Source: Syntrophaceae bacterium UBA1411 (GTDB lineage Bacteria > Desulfobacterota > Syntrophia > Syntrophales > Smithellaceae). From it: DNA of 12,449 bases. The stretch covers positions 13,460-25,908 of the forward strand of contig DBPV01000035.1 in assembly GCA_002304995.1 (NCBI GenBank), written 5' to 3'. A program made the position numbers and the translations under genes. Below, piece by piece: positions 6,905 to 12,449 of the stretch. The notes beneath the pieces were generated by a model. The model saw nothing but the letters and a program-made list of their open reading frames with translations. It was not told the DNA's origin and ran no database searches. Position 1 is the stretch's first letter, and the number at the start of each line of letters is the position of its first letter.

Positions 6905-7981
6905 TTACCCCTGGCGGTTGAGCAGCTCGGCCTGGTGATGCGCGGCAAGCGCGTCGATCACGGCGCCGATGTTGCCGTTGATGAAGCTGTCCAGGTCGTA
7001 GCGGGTGAGGTTGATGCGGTGGTCGGTGATCCGGCCCTGCGGAAAGTTGTAGGTGCGGATGCGCTCGGAGCGGTCGCCCGAGCCCACCTGGCTTTTGCGC
7101 GCCTCGGCCTGCTGGGCGTTTTGTTTCTGCACCATGGCGTCGAGGAGCCTGGCCCGCAGGACCTTCAGGGCCTTGGCCTTGTTTTTGAGCTGGGATTTTT
7201 CGTCCTGGCAGGTGACGACGAGCCCCGTCGGCAGATGCGTGATGCGGACGGCCGAATCGGTGGTGTTGACGCTCTGGCCGCCGTGGCCGGTGGAGCGGTA
7301 CACGTCGATGCGCAGGTCGTTGGGGTCGATGTTCAGCTCCACCTCTTCCGCTTCCGGCATAATGGCGACGGTGACGGCGGAGGTATGGATGCGCCCCTGG
7401 GCCTCGGTGATGGGGACGCGCTGGACGCGGTGCACGCCGCTTTCGTATTTGAGCCGGCTGTAGGCGCCCCGACCTTCGATCTGGGCGATGATTTCCTTGA
7501 AGCCGCCCATGCCGCCGGCGGGTGAGGAACTGACGACTTCCACTTTCCAGCCCTGCGTCTCGGCGTAGCGCGCGTACATGCGGAACAAATCTCCGACGAA
7601 CAGGCCGGCTTCGTCGCCGCCCGTGCCCGCCCGGATTTCCAGAAAGACGTTTTTGTCGTCGTTGGGGTCCCTGGGCAGAAGCAGAATCTTGATCTTTTCT
7701 TCCAGTGCGGCGATCTCCTCCTCAAGCGCGGGAATTTCCTCCCGGGCCAGCGCCCGCAGCTCCTCGTCGCTTTCCGCAAGCAACTCCCGGTTTTCCGCCA
7801 GGCGCGTCCGGGTTTTTTCGTAGCGGCGGATCGTTTCCACCAGTTCGGTCAGGTCCGCGTGCTCCTTGGCGTATTTCTGATAGACGCCCTGCCTGGAAAC
7901 GACCTGGGGGTCCGACAAAAGCCCCTCGAGCTCCCGGTAGCGGAGTTCAATATCGCGAAGTTTGTTCAGAATAATATCCAT
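6905..7981 (-). CDS. prfA: Peptide chain release factor 1 (RF1)
   Basis: RF1 recognises UAA and UAG in the ribosomal A site and triggers release of the finished peptide. The 358 residues are full length. The stop-recognition tripeptide is P190-I-T192 (the PxT form of RF1, not the SPF of RF2), inside VHRVQRVPITEAQGRIHTS. The GGQ release motif is at 234-236 (STGHGGQSVN), followed by DSAVRITHLPTG. The N-terminus is the usual helical domain (ELRYRELEGLLSDPQVV). No good ribosome site precedes the ATG at 7981. A terminator-like hairpin lies only about 40 bases upstream. The gene that often follows prfA, the methyltransferase prmC, is absent: the next gene converges from the other strand after 28 bases, with no convincing terminator between. 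Confidence 0.97.
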   Translation of the reverse strand: MDIILNKLRDIELRYRELEGLLSDPQVVSRQGVYQKYAKEHADLTELVETIRRYEKTRTRLAENRELLAESDEELRALAREEIPALEEEIAALEEKIKILLLPRDPNDDKNVFLEIRAGTGGDEAGLFVGDLFRMYARYAETQGWKVEVVSSSPAGGMGGFKEIIAQIEGRGAYSRLKYESGVHRVQRVPITEAQGRIHTSAVTVAIMPEAEEVELNIDPNDLRIDVYRSTGHGGQSVNTTDSAVRITHLPTGLVVTCQDEKSQLKNKAKALKVLRARLLDAMVQKQNAQQAEARKSQVGSGDRSERIRTYNFPQGRITDHRINLTRYDLDSFINGNIGAVIDALAAHHQAELLNRQG

Positions 7982-8019
7982 AGTCCGTCCGATGGATTTG
8001 CAGGCTGTGGGTTGGGGGG

Positions 8020-8069
8020 AAAAAACGCATTTATAGCGACCCTGTTTTACGGGGCGACGCTATAAATGC
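8020..8069 (-). terminator. Strong hairpin plus T-run between rpmE and prfA
   Basis: A perfect 12-base inverted repeat, GCATTTATAGCG (8027-8038) with CGCTATAAATGC (8058-8069), encloses a 19-base loop with a possible inner CCC/GGG pairing. Read on the minus strand, the stem is followed after one base by six T residues (A-run 8020-8025 on the plus strand), the form of a Rho-independent terminator. The plus-strand side has no T-run, so the signal works in the rpmE-to-prfA direction only. Confidence 0.65.
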
Positions 8070-8138
8070 TGTGGAAGTCGATAAGTCATAGGGACCGGTG
8101 TCTCCGTCCGTCCGCCCGTCCGGGCGGCTTTCCGGCGA

Positions 8139-8378
8139 TTATTTTTTGGCGGTCTTCTTTTTGGCCGGCGCCGCTTCGGGCTTGGCTTCGTACTTTTTCT
8201 TGAATTTTTCCACGCGTCCGGCCGTGTCGATGATCTTCTGTTTGCCGGTCATGAACGGATGGCAGTTGGAGCAGATTTCGATCTTGATGTCTTTCTTGGT
8301 CGAGCGCGTTTCAATCACGTTGCCGCAAACGCACGTGATGGTGGTTTCCTTGTAGTCCGGGTGAATACCTTCTTTCAT
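8139..8378 (-). CDS. rpmE: 50S ribosomal protein L31, zinc-binding (C+) form
   Basis: L31 sits on the large subunit and bridges to the small subunit. The 79-residue product begins MKEGIHPDYKETTITCVCGN. The four zinc cysteines of the C+ form are present as C16xC18 and C36xxC39 (ICSNCHPF), so this is not the zinc-free paralogue. It is followed by the conserved HPFMTGKQKIIDTAGRVEKF. The tail has an added Lys/Ala/Pro-rich stretch (about residues 65-79), which is common in some lineages. The ribosome site is AAGGAAGAAGG a few bases before the ATG. Neighbours rho (upstream) and prfA (downstream) on the same strand are the usual company. Confidence 0.97.
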   Translation of the reverse strand: MKEGIHPDYKETTITCVCGNVIETRSTKKDIKIEICSNCHPFMTGKQKIIDTAGRVEKFKKKYEAKPEAAPAKKKTAKK

Positions 8379-8395
8379 GGTGCCTTCTTCCTTTC

Positions 8396-8428
8396 GACCC
8401 GGCGTCCCGATTTTTTCCGGCGCCGGTC
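8396..8428 (-). promoter_or_regulatory. Candidate rpmE leader hairpin next to the ribosome site
   Basis: In the rpmE leader, GACCGGCG (plus 8421-8428) pairs with CGCCGGGTC (plus 8396-8404), an eight-pair stem with one bulged base and a 16-base loop. The stem ends directly before the AAGGAAGAAGG ribosome site. L31 leaders with autoregulatory structures are known in several phyla, but this one matches none that I can recall in detail. The role is inference. Confidence 0.35.
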
Positions 8429-8458
8429 CTTAAGTCGTTTTAAGCAGACGTGCTGCCT

Positions 8459-8486
8459 ATACTATAAACTTTAAAAATTCAAGCAA
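8459..8486 (-). promoter_or_regulatory. Possible promoter for rpmE
   Basis: In the AT-rich spacer after rho, the minus strand has TTGCTT (plus 8481-8486), 16 bases, then TAGTAT (plus 8459-8464). Each box is only a partial match to the sigma70 consensus. The predicted leader is about 70 bases and contains the hairpin at 8396-8428. Confidence 0.35.
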
Positions 8487-8495
8487 ATTATTGCA

Positions 8496-8511
8496 ACGCC
8501 CGGGCGGGCGT
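8496..8511 (-). terminator. Weak hairpin after rho
   Basis: ACGCCC (8496-8501) pairs with GGGCGT (8506-8511) around a four-base loop, ten bases after the rho stop. It is GC-rich, but the following minus-strand sequence (TGCAATAATTTGC) has no compact T-run, so it may be a pause site or an RNA 3' end stabiliser, not a clear terminator. Confidence 0.25.
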
Positions 8512-8520
8512 CCGATCCCG

Positions 8521-9768
8521 TTACGAGTTCATGGATTCCAGGAATTCCTTGTTCGTTTCCGTCTTGCGGATCTTGCTGATGATGAATTCCATGGCGTCCA
8601 CCGGATTCATTTCCTGCAGGAGACGGCGCAGAATCCAGATCCGGTTGAGGTTGGCCTTGGGAATCAGCAGTTCTTCCTTGCGCGTGCCCGAGCGGATCAG
8701 GTCGAACGCGGGGAAGATGCGGCGGTCGGCGATGCGGCGGTCCAGATGCAGTTCCATGTTGCCGGTGCCCTTGAATTCTTCGAAAATGACTTCGTCCATC
8801 CGGCTGCCCGTGTCGATGAGCGCCGTGGAAATAATGGTGAGCGAGCCGCCGTTTTCGATGTTGCGCGCCGCGCCGAAGAAGCGCTTGGGCTTGTGCAGGG
8901 CGTTGGAATCGACGCCGCCGGAGAGCACCTTGCCCGAAGGCGGAACCACGGTGTTGTAGGCGCGCGCCAGCCGCGTGATCGAGTCCAGCAGGATGACGAC
9001 GTCCTTTTTGTGTTCAACGAGCCGCTTGGCTTTTTCAATGACCATTTCGGCGACCTGGACGTGGCGGGTGGCCGGTTCGTCGAAGGTCGAGGAGATGACT
9101 TCGCCTTTCACGCTGCGCTGCATGTCGGTCACTTCTTCGGGGCGTTCGTCGATCAGGAGCACCATCAAAACGACCTCTTTGTGATTGGCGGTGATGCTGT
9201 GGGCGATGTCCTGGAGCAGAACGGTCTTGCCGGCGCGCGGCGGAGAAACGATGAGCGCGCGCTGGCCCTTGCCGATGGGCGCGAACAAATCCAGCGTGCG
9301 GGTGGAGTAGTTTTCCGGATCGAATTCGAGGTTGAGTTTTTCCTGGGGATACAGGGGCGTCAGGTTGTCGAAGAGAATTTTATCGCGGGCCTGCTCCGGG
9401 CTTTCAAAGTTGACCTCGTCGACTTTGAGCAGGGCGAAGTACTTTTCGCCCTCCTTGGGAGGCCGGACTTCGCCGGAAATCGTGTCGCCGGTGCGCAAAT
9501 TGAAGCGGCGGATCTGCGAGGGGGAAATATAAATGTCGTCCGGACTGGGCAGGTAGTTGTAGTCGACCGCGCGCAAAAAGCCGAAGCCGTCGGGCAGAAT
9601 TTCCAGCACGCCGGAGCCGGAAATGACGCCGTTTTGCTCCGCCTGGGTCTGCAAAATGGCAAAAATCAAATCCTGCCTGCGCATGCCGCTGGCCCCGGGC
9701 ACTTCCAGATCCTTGGCCAGATTGTTGAGTTCGCTGATCGGCAACCTCTTGATGTCTTCGATGTTCAT
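8521..9768 (-). CDS. rho: Transcription termination factor Rho
   Basis: Rho is the hexameric RNA-dependent ATPase that ends transcription. The 415-residue product is standard length and lacks the large N-terminal insertions of some phyla. The N-terminal helical domain (LPISELNNLAKDLEV) is followed by the OB-fold RNA-binding domain (about 50-118, with DGFGFLR at 60-66 and DDIYIS). The ATPase core follows: Walker A SPPRAGKT at 175-182 (Lys181), Walker B VVILLDS at 257-263, Q-loop SGGVD at 283-287 and R-loop FKGTGN at 332-337. All look intact. The ATG at 9768 follows AAGGAAA (plus 9775-9781). It is divergent from the DEAD-box gene across a long spacer and is followed by rpmE and prfA on the same strand. 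Confidence 0.98.
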   Translation of the reverse strand: MNIEDIKRLPISELNNLAKDLEVPGASGMRRQDLIFAILQTQAEQNGVISGSGVLEILPDGFGFLRAVDYNYLPSPDDIYISPSQIRRFNLRTGDTISGEVRPPKEGEKYFALLKVDEVNFESPEQARDKILFDNLTPLYPQEKLNLEFDPENYSTRTLDLFAPIGKGQRALIVSPPRAGKTVLLQDIAHSITANHKEVVLMVLLIDERPEEVTDMQRSVKGEVISSTFDEPATRHVQVAEMVIEKAKRLVEHKKDVVILLDSITRLARAYNTVVPPSGKVLSGGVDSNALHKPKRFFGAARNIENGGSLTIISTALIDTGSRMDEVIFEEFKGTGNMELHLDRRIADRRIFPAFDLIRSGTRKEELLIPKANLNRIWILRRLLQEMNPVDAMEFIISKIRKTETNKEFLESMNS

Positions 9769-10123
9769 ATATGGTTTCCTTATGGTGGTATAGTAACAGG
9801 CTCGATATTGAAGTGAGAAGTGCTTGTATTGACTGCGTTAATTTTCAAGAAACCCACAAGGGGCGCCACGATTTATAAGCAGTTGCGGATTAATATCGGC
9901 TTGTTTATTTGACTATTTGAATCGCTCCAACGGGCAGGGCTTAAATGTCAGCCTCTGACGAATTGCGCGTTAGGTTATATGAATCGGCGCCGGCTGTCAA
10001 GGTCTTTTCTTTTGGCGCGGTATGAATATCCGGGCGGGAAGACGGCGGGATCAAATTTTTCCTTGATTCCTGGACCGCACTGAACTAAATGGTATAAAAA
10101 TTTTTTAAAGAAATGAGAGGTTT
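9769..10123. other. Long AT-richer divergent spacer between rho and the helicase gene
   Basis: This 355-base stretch has no credible coding frame and is visibly richer in A and T than the genes on either side. It should hold the rho promoter and leader (rho is often autoregulated through its leader) and the helicase promoter. I could not fix either: TATAAA at 10092-10097 and several TTGA-type hexamers lack a well-spaced partner. Small palindromes are present, GTCAG-cct-CTGAC (9947-9959) and ATCAA/TTGAT (10050-10054 and 10063-10067). I see no tRNA fold. Confidence 0.5.
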
Positions 10124-11611
10124 ATGTTTTCTATGCAAGATACCCTTCCCCCGGCGGAGGCGCCGGCAGCGGCAGCCGCCGCGCTTCCCGAAATTTCGCT
10201 TGACGGGCTCAACCCCGAGCTGCAGGCCGCCTGCGGGCGCGCGGGCTGGACGCAGCTGGTGCCGGTGCAGGCCAAAGCCATTCCCTATCTGCTGGCCGAC
10301 CGCGATGTGATGATTCAGTCGCGGACCGGCAGCGGCAAGACCGGCGCTTATCTTCTGCCGATCATGAAGAAAGTCGATCTTCGGAAAAACGTCGCCCAGG
10401 CGCTGGTCCTGGTGCCCACCCGCGAACTGGCCCTGCAGGTGTCGCGCGAAGCGGAGATGCTGTGCGAGGGAACGCAGCTGCGCACGGCGGTGGTTTACGG
10501 CGGCGTCGGCTATAACGCCCAGCTCGAAGCGTTCCGGAACGGCGCGCAGCTGGTCGTCGGCACGCCGGGGCGCATTCTGGACCACCTGCTCAAAAACACC
10601 CTGACGCTGGATCATCTGAAAATGCTGATTTTCGACGAGGCGGACCGGATGCTGTCCATGGGCTTTTATCCCGACATGGTGCGCATCCGCAAATACATTC
10701 CGACAGGCAGGATCGCGAGCAGCATGTTTTCCGCGACGTTTCCGCCGCAGGTCGTGCGTCTGGCCGGACAGTTTTTGAAGGAGCCGGAGCTGCTCAGCCT
10801 GAGCGGCAACGAGGTGCACATCGCCGAGAGCGAACACATTTACTACGTCGTGCCGGGAATGCGCAAAGACCGGTCGCTGGTGCGGATCATCGAAATTGAA
10901 AATCCCGCGTCGGCGATTATTTTCTGCAACACCAAGGACACGGTGCACTACCTGTCCGTCGTTCTCAAGCGCTTCGGCTACGACGCGGACGAACTGAGCT
11001 CCGATCTGGCCCAGACCGCGCGGGAAAAAGTGATGGCGCGCGTCCGGCGCGGCGCGCTGCGTTTTCTGGTGGCCACCGACGTGGCGGCGCGCGGCATCGA
11101 TATTCCCGATCTTTCCCATGTGTTTCAGTACGAGCCGCCGGAAGATCCGGAAGCCTACATTCATCGCGCCGGCCGCACCGGGCGGATGGGGTCCAGCGGC
11201 GTGGTGATTTCACTGGTCGCGGAAATGGAAAAATTCAAGCTGCAGAGCATCGCGCGCTATTACGGCATCACCATGGACGAGCGGCCGCTGCCGTCGGATG
11301 AAGAGATCGAGCGGGTCGTCACCGAACGCGTGACCGCCCTGCTCGAGTCCCGCCTGCGCAGCCGCGACAATCTCCAGGTGGAGCGCATGCAGCGCTTCAA
11401 AGCGCTGGCCCGCACGCTCGCGCAGTCCGAGGAAGAACTGGCGATCGTCGCGATGCTGCTCGACGACTACTATCAGCTCACTCTGCATGCGCCGCCCGAG
11501 CAGCCCGCCGCCGAAATCCGCGAAGAGAGCGCGCCGCCCAAGCCCCAGGCCAAGAGACCCAACCGAAGATCGCATTCCCGCAACCGAAAGGAGAAGAGTT
11601 TCCAGCCATGA
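10124..11611 (+). CDS. DEAD-box ATP-dependent RNA helicase
   Basis: This family unwinds short RNA duplexes and remodels RNA-protein complexes. The 495-residue product has the full motif set: Q motif glutamine at Q49 (VPVQAKAIP), motif I SRTGSGKT (66-73), Ia PTRELALQ (98-105), Ib TPGR (147-150), II DEAD (171-174), III SAT (203-205), V ATDVAARGID (317-326) and VI HRAGRTGR (347-354). After the core comes a helical extension (about 385-455) and a basic tail, KRPNRRSHSRNRKEK (477-491), likely for extra RNA contact. The N-terminus has an Ala/Pro-rich stretch. The length and tail resemble CsdA/DeaD or RhlE-like proteins, but I would not choose a subfamily. The ATG at 10124 follows AGAGG; a second ATG at 10133 is possible. 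The stop overlaps the start of the next gene (ATGA), so the two are translationally coupled. Confidence 0.95.
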   Translation: MFSMQDTLPPAEAPAAAAAALPEISLDGLNPELQAACGRAGWTQLVPVQAKAIPYLLADRDVMIQSRTGSGKTGAYLLPIMKKVDLRKNVAQALVLVPTRELALQVSREAEMLCEGTQLRTAVVYGGVGYNAQLEAFRNGAQLVVGTPGRILDHLLKNTLTLDHLKMLIFDEADRMLSMGFYPDMVRIRKYIPTGRIASSMFSATFPPQVVRLAGQFLKEPELLSLSGNEVHIAESEHIYYVVPGMRKDRSLVRIIEIENPASAIIFCNTKDTVHYLSVVLKRFGYDADELSSDLAQTAREKVMARVRRGALRFLVATDVAARGIDIPDLSHVFQYEPPEDPEAYIHRAGRTGRMGSSGVVISLVAEMEKFKLQSIARYYGITMDERPLPSDEEIERVVTERVTALLESRLRSRDNLQVERMQRFKALARTLAQSEEELAIVAMLLDDYYQLTLHAPPEQPAAEIREESAPPKPQAKRPNRRSHSRNRKEKSFQP

Positions 11612-12449
11612 TCCGTCTGCGCCGGCATTTCCGTCTGCTCGTTTATCCGGTTTTGTGCGCCTGTCTGCTCATGCTGTGGTCCTGCGCGACCACTCCGCCC
11701 GTCCCCCCGCCGGCCAAGCCCGCGCGGATTGCGGTCGTCCTGGGCGCGGGCGCGTCCAAGGGATTTGCCCATATCGGCGTTTTAAAGGTGCTCGAATCGC
11801 ACAAGGTTCCGATTCACATGGTGGTCGGCACGTCCGTCGGCTCCTTCGTGGGCAGCCTTTACGCCTACGGCTACAATCCCTATGATCTGCAGATGGTCGC
11901 CCTGGCCGTTCAGAAAGAGGACATCGCCGACTACATCATTCCGGACAACGGATTCATCAAGGGCGAGAAACTGGAGCATTTTATCAACGCGAAGGTGAAA
12001 AACACGTCCATTGAAAAATTCCGTCTGCCCTTCTACGCCGTGGCCACCAACATTCAGACCGGCGAGGAAATGGTGTTCGGCCGCGGCAATGCGGGCCGCG
12101 CGGTGCGGGCCAGCTGCTCCATTCCGGGCGTCTTCAATCCGGTGACGATCGGCGGCCAGGCGCACGTGGACGGCGGCGTGGTGAGTCCGGTGGCCGTCGA
12201 GGCGGCCCGCCGCTGGGGCGCGGACGTGGTCATCGCCGTGGACATCACGTCGAGCATTTCGCCGGCCGCGCCCGCCGGAACCTTTGAAACGATCATGCAG
12301 GCCATCGACATCATGTACAACAAGATGGCGGTGCTTCAGTTGAAAAACGCCGATGTCGTCATCAAACCCAAAGTGGGGCACATCGGCTCGAGCGATTTTT
12401 CCAAAAGGCACGAAGCGATCATCGAGGGCGAGAAAGCGGCGGCGGGCGC
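11608..12449 (+). CDS. Patatin-like phospholipase, predicted lipoprotein (3' end outside window)
   Basis: Patatin-family enzymes are Ser-Asp dyad lipid acyl hydrolases. 280 codons are visible and the frame runs off the edge. The N-terminus has basic residues, a hydrophobic core and a lipobox L23-W-S-C26, followed by a Pro-rich linker (29-37). Residue +2 is Ala, so outer-membrane sorting is likely. The patatin core starts at residue 41. The oxyanion loop is GAGASKGFAHIGVL (46-59), with Lys where Arg is usual. The nucleophile elbow is GTSVG with Ser76, and the catalytic Asp188 is in DGG (188-190). SIPGVF (171-176) is also typical of the family. The start ATG overlaps the helicase stop and follows AAAGGAG inside the helicase gene. 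Membrane-attached bacterial patatins of the RssA/NTE type are the closest group I recognise; the substrate is unknown. Confidence 0.92.
   Translation, partial: MIRLRRHFRLLVYPVLCACLLMLWSCATTPPVPPPAKPARIAVVLGAGASKGFAHIGVLKVLESHKVPIHMVVGTSVGSFVGSLYAYGYNPYDLQMVALAVQKEDIADYIIPDNGFIKGEKLEHFINAKVKNTSIEKFRLPFYAVATNIQTGEEMVFGRGNAGRAVRASCSIPGVFNPVTIGGQAHVDGGVVSPVAVEAARRWGADVVIAVDITSSISPAAPAGTFETIMQAIDIMYNKMAVLQLKNADVVIKPKVGHIGSSDFSKRHEAIIEGEKAAAG

Noticed and set aside
8491..9816. Plus-strand open frame of 441 codons opposite rho
   Set aside because: It mirrors rho almost exactly and has a low-complexity Arg/Asp/Val composition. Rho is unmistakable on the other strand.
9769..10123. tRNA or small protein gene in the rho-helicase spacer
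   Set aside because: I could not build a cloverleaf with a GTTCRA-type arm, and no frame with a ribosome site exceeds trivial length.

Overview
The window is GC-rich chromosomal DNA from a Gram-negative (diderm) bacterium. Signal peptides, outer-membrane-type lipoproteins and a Pqi-type envelope transport system point to two membranes. The minus-strand order rho - rpmE - prfA is a common housekeeping block, and I see it most readily as Desulfobacterota / delta-proteobacterial. That lineage call is inference from gene content and general look, not from a search. I found no tRNA, rRNA, CRISPR array, insertion sequence or prophage gene.

Layout. (1) 1-381 is the 3' end of a plus-strand radical SAM protein, probably a B12-binding one. 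(2) 387-1433 (minus) is an exported protein of unknown function, converging on the first gene with five bases between the stops. (3) 1643-2221 (minus) is a nicotinamidase/isochorismatase-family hydrolase that has Leu where the family's catalytic Lys is expected. (4) 2222-2507 is a divergent control region. It holds two good sigma70-type promoters arranged as near mirror images inside a nested inverted repeat. (5) 2508-6876 (plus) is a tight run pqiA - pqiB - pqiC followed 25 bases later by an exported phytochelatin-synthase-like thiol peptidase with an intact Cys-His-Asp triad. (6) 6905-9768 (minus) is rho - rpmE - prfA, with a strong hairpin plus T-run between rpmE and prfA and a possible leader hairpin before rpmE. 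(7) 9769-10123 is a 355-base, visibly AT-richer divergent spacer. (8) 10124 to the window end (plus) is a DEAD-box RNA helicase translationally coupled to a patatin-like phospholipase lipoprotein that is cut off at the edge.

How the genes fit together. PqiA (inner membrane), PqiB (three MCE domains, periplasm-spanning) and PqiC (outer-membrane lipoprotein) form the known type of lipid-trafficking bridge across the envelope. The linked phytochelatin-synthase-like enzyme has a Sec signal and would sit in the same periplasm, so the cluster looks like an envelope transport plus thiol/gamma-glutamyl-peptide processing unit. Rho, L31 and RF1 are termination and translation housekeeping genes. The helicase/patatin pair is an unusual coupling of RNA metabolism with an envelope lipase.

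The most novel-looking items are the pqiABC-phytochelatin synthase linkage, the mirror-image divergent promoter palindrome at 2261-2395, the Lys-to-Leu change in the nicotinamidase-like protein, and the terminator-like hairpin just ahead of prfA.
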